From: Pleurotus djamor
Lineage: Eukaryota; Basidiomycota; Agaricomycetes; Agaricales; Pleurotaceae
DNA: 64,000 nt
NCBI GenBank assembly: GCA_029747585.1
Contig: JAPEVF010000141.1
Coordinates: forward strand, 28,101-92,100
Direction of reading: 5' to 3'
The notes beneath the pieces were generated by a model. It worked only from the letters and a program-made list of their open reading frames with translations. It was not told the origin of the DNA and made no database searches. This document shows positions 22,453 to 33,328 of this stretch, one piece after another. Made by a program: the position numbers and the translations under genes. The stretch's first letter is position 1. Each line of letters begins with the position of its first letter.

Positions 22453-23164
22453 CTTACGTAGATTAATCGTGTTCAAACAATGAAAATTTCCTTCCGTTCC
22501 TCCGAATCTTCCCATAATTAAGGAACATAGATGATAATCAAGACGACCACAAGACGGCCATGGAGAATTAATCAACGCATAAGCGGCCAGGCTACCAAGA
22601 GCTGGCGTTGGCACCAAGGTATGCTAGAAGTCGGGAAGATCCTCTTCCAAATCGAGACTAGCTCTCACTCTGGTCTCGAAGATTGAGGGGAGTAACAAGA
22701 TCTACGGCCCACCAAGATGGCGCCACTGAGAAGTATAACAGCGGAGGCTTCTCTCGCCGGTGCCAAATATCGTCAAATATACGGCAGCGCTGCCTTGTAA
22801 CAGAGGGCGCGGATGCGTCCTCGGGTGATTTATCGTCTTATAAGTGCCGTTGGAACTTGTTGCAAGCTAAGGCTAGAGTGATTGACGGGAAACCACGATT
22901 GCACCATCAGCGGAAACTTCTCTCACCGGAGACAAAGAGCAACAAATATGCGATAACGCTTATTGAGCAGTGTTGGAAGGAGCACACGACGTGTGGTACT
23001 TTCTGACGGCGTGGGTGCGACGACAAACAACGCGTCCAAATATAAACAAAGTTTACTTCTTAGAACAGGTTCCCTATAAAAGGGTTCTTTCAGCAACTCA
23101 TGAGTTCACCAAGTCGAAAACAAACGGCCTACCCAACAGCAAATACCAATCCAGTCATCGCATC
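22453..23164. other. Region between UstYa 2 and the precursor gene
   Basis: About 700 bases with the 3' flank of UstYa 2 and the promoter of the precursor. No coding frame of interest was seen. Confidence 0.5.
23074..23084 (+). promoter_or_regulatory. TATA box of the RiPP precursor
   Basis: CTATAAAAGGG lies about 90 bases upstream of the precursor ATG. It is a near-perfect TATA element, fitting a strongly expressed secreted-peptide gene. Confidence 0.6.
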
Positions 23165-23613
23165 ATGCTTCGCAACGTCCTTTTCGTCCTCGCCGTCTTT
23201 ACGGCGTCCATGACGTCGACCAGCGCACTACCAGTCGAGCAAGGTCAGTCACCAAGCATCGAGTCGATGTGAATGATACTGACGAGGTTCTCCTTCATTT
23301 TGCCGTCGTAGAAGCTCCTGCCAAGCGCTTTTTCTACAAATATGCGGACGAAATCGCTGAGCGTTCAGCAGCCCCGGAGAAACGTTTGGTCTATATCTAC
23401 GACGGCGAAGTTGCCGAGCGCTCTGAAGTTGAGGGATTGACGAAGCGATTGGTCTACATCTACGACGGCGAAGTCGCCGAACGCTCGGTTGAAGGCTTGG
23501 AAAAGCGGCTTGTCTACATTTATGACGGCGAAGTTGCCGAGCGATCGGAAGTAGAGGGTCTGGAGAAGCGCTTGGTCTACATCTATCCTGATGAGAACGA
23601 AGCACTGGCTTAA
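23165..23613 (+). CDS. Secreted Kex2-repeat peptide precursor (candidate UstYa-type RiPP precursor)
   Basis: Two exons (23165-23243 and 23312-23613) give 126 residues. Residues 1-21 form a signal peptide (MLRNVLFVLAVFTASM...). A short pro-segment ends in APAKR. Then come five units, each preceded by a Lys-Arg Kex2 site. Unit 1 opens FFYKYADE, units 2-4 open LVYIYDGE and the last opens LVYIYPDE and ends the protein. Units 2-4 continue with VAERS and a Glu-rich spacer of 6-8 residues before the next KR. Every unit keeps an aromatic Y-x-Y pair, the kind of residue that UstYa enzymes cross-link. Two UstYa genes lie just upstream on the same strand. The exact core limits and product are inferred. 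An alternative is a structural repeat protein of the Kex2-processed repellent type. Confidence 0.85.
23321..23583 (+). repeat. In-frame 57-63-bp tandem repeat inside the precursor
   Basis: Coding repeats of 57, 63, 60 and 63 bases plus a truncated last unit, each beginning just after an AAGCG(C/T/A/G)-type Lys-Arg codon pair. Units 2-4 are almost identical in protein but carry silent differences, while the first and last have diverged. The third unit lacks one Glu codon in its spacer. Confidence 0.85.
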
Positions 23614-24713
23614 ATTATTCACCGCGTCTACGCACTTTGTTAAACAGTGTCCAATTGTGTGTACGGTCGATCGTAGTGCGTTCGCCTAGTGAATTCCATG
23701 TTCTTGTGTTGTGTTGTATCGCGTGTTGAGGTTGTCAAAGAAGGTGGCCGGATATGGCGGAAAATTGAAGAGCGTCGGGAGAATCCCTGTTGGCAAACAT
23801 AGAATTTCAGAATCTATCCAAGGACAGGCCGTGAGGTCAATATGCGAAAGTGAACGGAAAATATGACTTACTTTTCTAGGTGATTCACGTTCAACTTGTC
23901 TTTGTATTCGTCAAGCAGCTTCTAGCCATATAACTAAGTTTGGAGGATTCATCTAAAGTTGCCGCCCATGATCATCAAGGACTTCGATGAGGAAGTCCGG
24001 GTAGTCCCTCAAAGCCTTCCAGATCCGCTGAAGTCGCGTTCAGCACGAAAGGAGGCGTGGTCGGAAGCAAGTGGGCGATATACCATTCATCAGAGACCAT
24101 GGGTATGATTGAGTTGGCCTCCATAGCGGAGCTTTATGTCATGAATAGTCGTTCAGATGAAGATGTTGGCGCACTGCAAGGTCCTGAGCTTTTTGCTAGT
24201 TCCCGCAGCACTAAGTCCGGGGTCCATCTGGACAGAGAGGTGGACGATGACGGTGACGCTTTGAAATTTGGTAAGTATTTCGTGGCACCGCTGGCTCGGG
24301 TTAATTATGAGTATTCTGGTCATATTAGATTGAAGTATTATAGCCTAATTCGCTTGCTCATTAGTATTAACGGAGTCATCTAGTTTGGTCCGCTTCGACG
24401 CGGAGACGGCTGCAGGCTCAGGCGTCGTGCGTTCACGCTTGGTCCTCGCTATCAAAAAGGTGAGTTAGTATCCAGAACGACAGAGTGGAGAGCAGAGATG
24501 GATAGCTACCCACACGAGGGCGAGGTGGTGTCTTTTGGTTCCCCCGGCTTTTTAGACTTGAGAGGGCGGAAGTATGGTTGCGAGAGCCAGTGTGGTAGAA
24601 TTTTAAAGCCTGTGGTTGGCTCTATCGTTATCAACTCATTCCATGACTTGTCTTCCGCGTCCTTAGCCGCGCGCTAGATGAACGGTTGAGCGTGATGTCG
24701 ATAGAAAAAAAAA
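23614..24713. other. 1.1-kb region with ambiguous coding remnants
   Basis: Contains the 3' flank of the precursor and overlapping open pieces on both strands at 24.0-24.5 kb (described separately). No intact gene could be built. Confidence 0.4.
23963..24455 (-). pseudogene. Possible decayed or unresolved gene
   Basis: Minus-strand pieces look like protein: a basic stretch with KRERTTPEPAAVSASKRTKL after a good branch-point and acceptor context, then LVLRELAKSSGPC, then IIPMVSDEWYIAHLLPTTPP, then IWKALRDYPDFLIEVLDDHG before a TAG. Joining them needs a stop codon and a one-base shift to be crossed, or introns that I could not place. Plus-strand frames over the same DNA are also open (for example GGVVGSKWAIYHSSETMGMI, with a phase-consistent intron). 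One strand may hold a relic and the other be its shadow. I cannot name a family on either. Confidence 0.25.
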
Positions 24714-26106
24714 TCAAAATGAGATACGAACATCCATTCTCTCCTTCATCTCCTTCACGACATCCACATATTCCTTCAGCCCCTCTGGCCCGATTCTCCC
24801 ATCCCTCCCTTCAGAAGCACGTATCTTGCCCAGCTTATCACGAAGGTCAGGTTCATGAGCCAACGCGGGCCGCATGATTTTGAACATGTGTCCTTTGATC
24901 GCGGACGCTGCTGTGCGAGTTTTGAGGGATCCGACAATTGAAAGGTACTCGAGGGCTAGGTCAGTGTGGTAAGGGTGAAGGCCATCAAGAGGCGTGCTCC
25001 TCGGAGGCAGGGATTCGGGTTTATGGAGGGTAGAAGGCTGAAATGAAGACGATGCAAAAAGGGCTGCATTGTACAGCTGACCCTCGGCAGACATAACACC
25101 GTCACAACCTGTCGCGTCAAGACAAGCTTGAATGTCTTCATGATAGAGTATGTTTCCATTTGCGAATACAGGCACCGAAACAGCTTCCTTGACGGCTCGT
25201 ATGTGTTCCCAGGACGCTACGCCCTGTAAAAAATCATTGAAGTCAGCGGGGACGCCACTAGAGGGGACGCCAAATGTACGGTGTTCTGCCCACGTTGTTC
25301 CCGCAAACGACCATGACAAGTAATAATCTGAGCCCCAGCACGCTCAAGCATCTTTGCGTATTCAACGGTCTTTTCTATCGTAGGAAAGATTCGGAACTTG
25401 GCGGTCACAGGTATACACAAGTTGTTATGCAGGGTGTTGACTGTGAGATGATGTCAATGATAGAAGAAAGCATGCATTTCTTGAGATAAAAGACTCACTC
25501 AAAGAGTATATGAGATCCCAATCATCCTGCAAAAAGGAACCGTAGCGTCCTCGCTTTGCAATTTCTTGCGGGCACCCCAAGTTAATATCCACTGCATCAC
25601 AGTGTTTTTCAACGTATCTCGCCGAGGCAAGGAGCGCTTCTGGGTCGTTTGCTGCGAATTGGACGACAAGCGGTCGATCGAGGGGACCGCCCTCTTCACC
25701 ATTGATCGTGTCGAATTGGTGTTCCCGGAAGACGCCTTTGGTGGCTTCGTAGAACATCTAATATCGATTACAAGAGTTCAATTGGGGGTCACTGAGAGCA
25801 AGCGCACCTTTGCATTGATCATGGGCGTGTAAACAAGCTACCCGAAGAACTAATCCATAAATGTTGATACCACCTAGAGATGAGTCACGCATGGACCTAC
25901 CTGTGCGCCATATCTACGAGATAGTATTCTCCAGGCCTATTAAATTGATTAATCCACTATTTTCACCTTTGGATCAACTTACTTACCAGCTCGCTCTGGT
26001 CAACCATAGGCGCTACGATATACTTGGGGCTTCCCAAAACCTGACGGTAGAAATCATATCCACCGAGTTTTGCCGCTTGCTGTTTCGATTCGACCCCTTC
26101 AGTCAT
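24714..26106 (-). CDS. DUS1: tRNA-dihydrouridine synthase (Dus1 type)
   Basis: Minus-strand gene of several exons. It reduces specific uridines (U16/U17 in the D-loop) of tRNA to dihydrouridine using FMN and NAD(P)H. The start (ATG at 26106) gives [20 protein letters not shown], then [13 protein letters not shown]. The catalytic cysteine is in [20 protein letters not shown]. Later segments are [35 protein letters not shown] and [15 protein letters not shown], all in family order. The longer in-frame extension to 26241 begins with TTG and was rejected. It is a housekeeping gene that bounds the specialised-metabolism genes on its left. Confidence 0.92.
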
Positions 26107-26493
26107 TCCGGTTGCTTTGGAGGTCGAGCTCCAAATGCGCACGATGCTGCGCCAGAGATGAGACGTCGTGGTGGCAGGACGCAGGCGATGGGTTTGATTC
26201 GGGGAATTCGAAGCTGTTTGCAGAGTTCCGCAGAGTTCCAACGTTCACGAAACTCGGGAAATTTTGCCGCGATCAAAAAGATCTTATCAACTACTTACGA
26301 TAAGATAAGGATCCACTCTTGTCATCTTCGGCGCCGCCGTGCCTTACATGTCACGTTGGACTTGCGTTTGGGCTCTTTGATGGTGGTATCGCCGTTGTTA
26401 TTTAAATTTGCACTGCGATTCTATTGTTGCGACTACTAATGACGTGCTAAACTACATTGATTGATGCTAGTGGATAACAGAAGGAGGAACATA
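26107..26493. other. Intergenic spacer, DUS1 to alcohol dehydrogenase
   Basis: About 390 bases holding the DUS1 promoter (minus strand) and the 3' end of the next minus-strand gene. Nothing else was seen. Confidence 0.5.
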
Positions 26494-27824
26494 TCATGGG
26501 AATACAATGACATTCCTGAAGTTGGACTTGTTGTCGACAACTCCCTGGTACGCCTCCAAGAACGAGTCGAATGGGAACTCCTGCACGATGGTCTTGACAC
26601 CCGTCTGCTGCGCAAACCTCACGCACTTCTCCATATCCTGCGCGCACCCACAGCACCAACCCTTGACCGTGGCCCTGTTCAAGTTCAACGTCAAGTTCCA
26701 CACTTCCAGCGGCTTATCCGTCGCAGCTGAGCAGATCATCACAGTGCCGTTTTTGCCTACGGCAGGGATGATATCGGAGACGTGCTTCGCGTAAGGGGCC
26801 GTCGTCAAGACGAGCTTGGCTCCACCGAGGGATTGGATGTATTTCACGACATCCGTGGTACTGGCGTCAATGTACTCAACAGCACCCAGAGAAAGGGAGA
26901 GATCCTTCTTCCGTGATCCAGATGATACGGCGTAGACCTAGAATACATACGGAAAAGGTTAAACACCGCTTTAAACACGACATTCAAAGGCAAGGGCAAG
27001 AGAGCGCACCTTCAAACCCATTTTGGCAGCGAACTAAACAGGGTGAATGACGTCAGAGAAAACCAAGTGTAAAAATAGAACGGCGCGCACTTGGACAGCC
27101 AAATGACCGAGACCTCCAATGCCTTGGACAACACAAAGATCTCCGGGGGACCAGGTCGAGGCACGAATGGCGTCATAGACCGTTGCACCCGCGCACAGCA
27201 ACGGCGCGAGTTCCGCATATGTCGCTGTCTTCAGCGCATCCTCATCCAAGGTAACCACGCCTATGATCACACGACAGTCAGAAAACACAACCCACAACTC
27301 CAAGGAGGAAAGGAAAACATACTAGTCTCAGGAGCGTACATATATTCCGCGTGTCCACCGTCAATGGTAAAGCCCGTAAAGTTACCGTTGGAGCATATCC
27401 AGAAATCTCCATTCCTGCACATCTCACAGTGGTTGCAATAGCCTCCATTCCAGCCGACACCGGACAGGGTTCCAACCTTGAATCTCCCACCGTCCGCACC
27501 GTACTTGGTCAAGATGTTGGACCCGACGGCAGCGACGCGACCGACCATTTCGTGGCCAGGGATTTTTGGGTAAGGGAGACCCGGCCATGTACCTTCCTTG
27601 ACGAAGTGGTCGGAAAAGCAGATTCCGGAGGCGTGAACACGGATGAGGATTTCATCAGGGCCTGGTTCACGGAGAGGCTTATCGACGATTAGCCAGTCCT
27701 CCTTGGGTTTAGGCACGGTGACTATTGCAGAGGAGTAATAGTCAGACGTTGAATTCATCACGAGGAGACTGTGGTTGTACTCACTGGCCTTGTAGGTTTT
27801 GGGAAGGTGGGCGATGGAAGTCAT
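26494..27824 (-). CDS. Zinc-dependent medium-chain alcohol dehydrogenase
   Basis: Minus-strand gene with three or four introns, about 380 residues. It interconverts a primary alcohol and an aldehyde with NAD(P)H. The catalytic zinc site shows ICFSDHF and PGHEMVGRVAAVG. The structural zinc loop has closely spaced cysteines in NGGYCNHCEMCRNGDFWIC. The nucleotide-binding turn is VVQGIGGLGHLAVQ. The start MTSIAHLPKTYKASEY begins a cytosolic enzyme without a signal peptide. The sequence is of the cinnamyl-alcohol/AdhP-like branch. An aromatic aldehyde is a plausible substrate because aryl-alcohol-oxidase genes surround it, but that is inference. Confidence 0.88.
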
Positions 27825-29573
27825 TATGTTTCTGATGTACGATGAGCTGTCAGAGCTGGTTAGAGGGCCTAGGCGGTGGTGAAACCGCTCTTAAGAGGGT
27901 TCGCAAGAAACTCCCATACCCAGGCCGAAGTCCTTAGGTGGGTCAGGTGGCAAGCTGGAGCCCTTGTTACATGACTCTGCTGACTGATCGGACGACTCGT
28001 ATATCGATGAACTATATCAGAGAAGCCCTCGATGTCAGTTTGTTCTACAGCAGACAATAATGATGGGTAGACATGAAGTCCACTTGAACGCCGCGTTACG
28101 GAGAAAGGGTTGCCTAACCCACCACAAGTCCGACAAAAGGCGTGTCATCCAAGTATCTCAAGTGGGATACAGAAATGTTTCGATGCGGCTCTTTCGCCTG
28201 GGGAGGCGCGTGGTTGATGAGGTGAATTCAACATATTTGGGGATAGTACCTAGAGATGTGATGCAAAAAGGCGCGAGTCAGCGGCGAATGGAGATATGAA
28301 AGATGAAACAAAGTCGAGATATCCGACTTTAACGTGGATACTTGCCTCAAACGTGCGTATGCTCAAGTATACAAGTGATATCCACGTCGCACGACCAAGA
28401 AGCATGCCTCGAGCCAACCCTTGACGTTGGGGTGACGCATCGGCTAATGTGTACATGTAACGTCCTGATCATGCCTGGGCTTTCACCCGCTGGAGTCGAG
28501 TCGCAATAGTCGGGGAAACAAATCTCCCAGATGAATGGTGCGGGAGTAAGTTGGGGCCGCCAAAGGTTGTGGCCGTGCTGTTTCGGGAAAGGGTGGGTTA
28601 TGTAAATGCCCCTGAGTCACGGACGGAGGCTCGGACTTTGAGCACAACTTTTCCTTCCGTTCCACTGCCATCAAGGCCCAGTCCTGTGACAAGTTCATCT
28701 TTAGTTCACCATCAAATCGACCGATGCTGCAAACATAGACGTATTCCGCTGGTCATCCATGGAAAATCTTTTCCACTTTTGCAAGGCGCCCCCGACGATT
28801 GAACAATCCCCGACTTCTACGCCAATCGTAGATCTACCACGACGTAATGTGTCAGAATCGTTTAGACTACCCAAGAATTCTGTACTTCTTTACAGGCACT
28901 TTTCTGGAAAATTACCGATGAAATTTGCCAGAGCTCAGCGAACATTGCTCGACTCGGCCTCTGTGCTAGCCTGCTGGTGCCCATGCTTGTCTCGCTTCTC
29001 TGGTTGATTGAAGAGACAACCAAGGAAGTTTTNGGCCACTCGTTTTCCGAAACCCCCTGGAAGCCCAGATCGGAACAACTTAGAGCTGGATCTCAGTACA
29101 CAGTCTAATCGTAATCGCTTAGACCGCTAATGTATGAGCGCATCATTCATTCCCGCCGTTGATGTTTACCATCTGGAGATGCGTTCCTATGCTCTGACCG
29201 TTCGATTGACTTTCTGGAGCTGTCTATCGTTCATCATACATCATTCCTCCCAAAGTCCGAGCCCGTCTCGATGTACAGCCGCCTCTCCCAAAAATTTCGT
29301 GTTTGACAAGTTTCTCTCCCATCTCACCGGGCAAGGGGGTGGACGCGTCCGTCTTGGGTTGATGTTGGCAACTGCTGTCCCTGGTCTGCTCTTTCAATTC
29401 ACTCCAACAATCTCTCGGGTGCCTAGACCTATGCGCTCCCTACGGATAAGAAGCTATAAGTACCTCCCAATGGATTCTCGAAGCACGTTGTTCTTCACCC
29501 AGCGAAGGCGCCTTGAGTATTTCCTTCCCCTTTCACCACTGCGCATCGTTCCTCTCGCCAAGGGTATCCCGAT
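27825..29573. other. 1.7-kb divergent intergenic region
   Basis: Separates the minus-strand alcohol dehydrogenase from plus-strand GMC3. Short frames show no family content. A TATA-like element (GCTATAAG) lies about 120 bases before the GMC3 ATG. One unresolved base is at 29033. Confidence 0.4.
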
Positions 29574-32153
29574 ATGCGTTCTTCGTTCACATCACTCTCC
29601 AGCCTTGTGCTGCTTACCGCTTGCTTCTCTGCAAACGCGAAGCTCACCTCTAACATGAGGGACATCAGGCGCAATGACTACGACTTCATTGTCGTCGGTG
29701 GTGAGTCTGTTCTCATGAAGCCGTTCCACAAGACCAAGTTTACTGACCGACGTTGATATCCTTTCCTAGCCGGAAATGCGGGTAGCGTTGTCGCCAGTCG
29801 GCTCTCGGAATCACCACGTACTCGCGTGCTTCTCATCGAAGCTGGTATCTCGTAAGTTTATCTTTGCCAATGCCCGGATGGCGCTGACGTTACGCTGCTT
29901 CTCTCAGAAATGAAGGTATCGAAGATGCCATCGTACCGATGTTTGGACCGGACATGGCGCCCGACAAGCCTTGGAACTGGAATTACACCGTCGCACCACA
30001 GGTCGCTCTCGACAATCGTACCTTCCCTTATCCCCGTGGAAGGCTCCTCGGTGGGAGTTCCTCCGTCAGTAAGTCGGCCAGTTCATCATGCCACCGCTTC
30101 ACTTGATTGACCACTTTTAGACTATGTCGTCTATAATTGGGGAGGTTCCGATGATTACGATCGTTGGGCCAATCACACTGGAGATCAAGGTTGGTCTTGG
30201 GATGCTCTTGACCCATTCATGAAAAAGGTTCGTCGCTTCAACCCAATTTCTCCGACAAACTGACTGATGGGGACTCCAGAACGAGAGGATGGTCGCCCCT
30301 GCGGATAACCACAATACAACTGGGCAATTCCTTCCCTCTGCTCATGGTTTTGATGGCGAATTGATGACCAGGTAACGTCACAACTCTTTCTGCACCTTTG
30401 GACATGGATCTGATCGCTTGACGTCATTTTCGGCTATCAGCTTACCTGGGTTCCCTAGTAAGCATACCTGCTCTTCTAGCCATCACAACATGCTAACATA
30501 GACATGATCATAGCACCTATTGACGATATGATTTTGGAAGCTACCACCCAAGTCCCTGGGTTTCCTTACAATGTCGACATGAACCGTGGTGACGAGACAG
30601 GCATTGGTAAGCATCGTTGAAGCCACCCTTCGCCATTATTAACCTTGCTCCAGGTTGGGTCTACAGCTCTATCGGAGACTCCAAGCGCGCCAGTTCTGCT
30701 ACGGCCTACCTCAGTCCTGACGTCCTTGCTCGTCCAAATCTTGACGTCCTCATCACAGCCCAAGTTACTCGTCTCGTCCAAACTGGTGTTCGCGGTCGTG
30801 TACCTTCCTTCAATGGTGTCGAATTCAGCCATAGTCGAACTTGTGCGTGTTAAGATTCAGAATCATTCCCGCCTTAACAACTAATCGTTTATCGATCCCC
30901 AATAGCCGCCAAGATGACATTGAAGGCGAAGAAAGAAGTCATCCTTAGCGCTGTAAGATCCAGATGTCCTGTTTTTTTTTTTATAATTATCACCATCTGA
31001 CCGATACTTTCTCCAGGGAGCTATCGGCTCACCTCAACTTCTTATGCTCAGCGGCATCGGCGATCCACAGGAGTTGAGGAAGTTCGGTATCAAGAACCTC
31101 GTCAAACTTCCCGACGTCGGCAAGAATCTCCAAGTACGTGTGTTCGCCTCAATCTAATCAAACCTGCACTCTGACCCATTTCACGTTGCTTTAGGACCAT
31201 GCTCTCTTGCCCAATCAATTCTACGTCAACTCCACCGATACCTGGGAAGCCCGCACTCGTAACCAAACCGTCCTCGATGAACAAATGGCGGAGTACAATG
31301 CCACTGGACAAGGTCCACTAGTCAACACCATTTGCAACCACATTGGTTGGTTGAGAGTTCCAGACAACTCATCAATCTGGCAAGGGGAACCTGATCCATC
31401 TGCCGGACCCACTGTCGGACATTATGAACTTGTCTTCTCCGTAAGCACTCGTACCCTGTCTTGGTATGGTGGTAGCAACTCATTGTTCGGACATTAGAAT
31501 GGTTTCGTCGGGGTCATCCAAGATCTTCCAGCCGAAGGAAACTTCTTCACAGTGATCAGCAATCTTGTCACGCCCGCTTCCAGTGAGCCACCTTTACTCC
31601 GCAATCTGCTGATTCCAAAAATATCCCTCTAACTTATTCATCTACTTTCCTAAAGTTGGCTCTGTGACGCTGAAATCCGCCAACCCATGGGACGATCCCA
31701 TCATCGACCCTGGTTTCCTCACCAATGCCCTTGACGTCCGCATGTACCGCGAGGCCTACAAGGCTGTTCGCAAATTCATCTCGGCTCCCGTTTTCGATGG
31801 ATACATCCTCGGCCCCTACGGCGAAGCTAACGCAACTACGGATGATGAGATCGACGCGTATGTACGCAAGTACACGACCAGTGTGTGGCACCCTGTCGGT
31901 ACGGCTGCGATGAGCCCAGCGAACTCGAGGAAAGGCGTGGTTAACCCTGATTTGGCGGTGAAGGGTGTTAGCGGGTTGAGAGTTGTGGATGCTTCTATCA
32001 TGGTAAGTTTCTCTCTTGCGCTCTCTGTTCGGTGCTTTGAGCTCTAATCTTGTGAATGTTTAGCCATTCATCCCCTCTGCGCATACTCAAGCACCTGTAT
32101 ATGTCATTGCCGAACGCGCTTCGGACCTCATCAAGCGCGCCTGGCACCTATAA
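29574..32153 (+). CDS. Secreted GMC oxidoreductase, aryl-alcohol-oxidase type (GMC3)
   Basis: FAD-dependent alcohol oxidase with about 13 short introns. The signal peptide starts MRSSFTSLSSLVLLTACFSA, followed by NDYDFIVVGG. WNWNYTVAPQ, LGGSSSV and GAIGSPQLLMLSGIG follow in family order. The first catalytic His is in SVWHPVGTAAMSPANS and the second in PFIPSAHTQAPVYVIAERA. It lies head-to-tail with GMC4 1.2 kb downstream, and these two share the PFIPSAH version, so they are the product of a local duplication distinct from GMC1/2/5. The probable role is H2O2-generating oxidation of aromatic alcohols outside the cell. Confidence 0.92.
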
Positions 32154-33328
32154 AAAGCCACTCCTTTTTTTTTNCAGAACGCGCCACTATCTTAAAAACA
32201 TTGCTTCTCATAATTCACTATCGTTGATGTTAGAACCTATAGGCATACCTCCCAAAGTTGTTTAATACTTCTTTTTCTTAGTTGTATATCGCAGTCAATC
32301 AGGTTAATACAAGTATCTTGCTCATGTTCACTGTTGATCAACCGGTGGAACACGGACCACGAGAATTTGACTGGATCACTTTGATGATAGGGGTCTCTTT
32401 CAGTCGGAGACTCGAGCTGACTTTTGCAAGCTCCAGCTCGGTTCAATCATAACCAGAGCCGCTCTGGTTACGCGCGATGTATAAATCTTTCGAGAAGAAA
32501 CGGCATTGCCATGGCCACGCACAGTGTTCGCTTGACCAGAAACTGACGCCTGAACTCCTGGAGCTTGGCCATTCATATTCATCGACATCCACCCCTCATA
32601 CCTACTGCGTTTTTCTGGACGGCTAAGCCACTTACCATGTGCTCCCAAATGCGGCTCGGACTTTGCACCCCAGGGCTGGCGGCCTTTTCCTTCAATACTC
32701 TTCGACATGGGAGGACTTCTCGGCACTCGTAACCAGCTCAACAACACCTGCGCAGATCAAACTATCTCCTTGCTGTCTCCAAGAACCTGGAGATACCTAG
32801 GCAACCTCTAGAATCGGTATTTGCTCGATTCACGCCCGTAGCTCTTTTTGGCTCTATGTTCTTTCCGTGGACTTCACAGTCTTCACTCAAGGTTAAGCGG
32901 TCCGAACGATCTGGATCAATATTTTTGCCCTAGCCGAGAGAAAGTACGCGTCACTCAGCTCGCTAAAAGCGTCGGGATCGACTCATGAGAATCATCTACC
33001 TTTCGGGGAAGATATCGGTGATCCTCCCTGCAAGTCCGAGCTCAAGCACCTCGCTCCTCTCTTAGAGCTATACTAGCATTCTCTTCGCTGTCTCATGGAG
33101 GCTTACCGCGCATCGGAGGTCGGCGGGGTTTGTGACTAACAAGGGAATCTGGGCCCCACTTCTGAAAAAATCATGGTCGATGAGATTTTGCGAGCCACTT
33201 TGCGCCTTCAGTGCTCACGGTTTCAGAGGCGGGCTGTAAGCTATAAGAACTAGTACTCAAGTTGATGAAGGTCATTGTGGCTCACCCATCAGCTCTACGT
33301 CCAACCTCTTCTCTCCTTGCAGGAAAAA
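32154..33328. other. Intergenic region GMC3-GMC4
   Basis: About 1.2 kb. A 115-codon minus-strand frame (32400-32747) shows no recognisable content. An unresolved base follows a T run at 32174 in the GMC3 3' flank. A GCTATAAG element near 33240 lies about 90 bases before the GMC4 ATG. Confidence 0.4.

Noticed and set aside
23321..23583. CRISPR array or plain minisatellite at the repeat in the precursor
   Set aside because: The repeats are in frame, lie inside a signal-peptide-bearing gene, and their periodicity follows Lys-Arg sites; the sequence is eukaryotic.
26107..26241. Longer N-terminus for DUS1
   Set aside because: It begins with TTG, and the family start context fits the ATG at 26106.
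32400..32747. 115-codon minus-strand ORF between GMC3 and GMC4
   Set aside because: No motif, no splice context and biased composition; likely chance.
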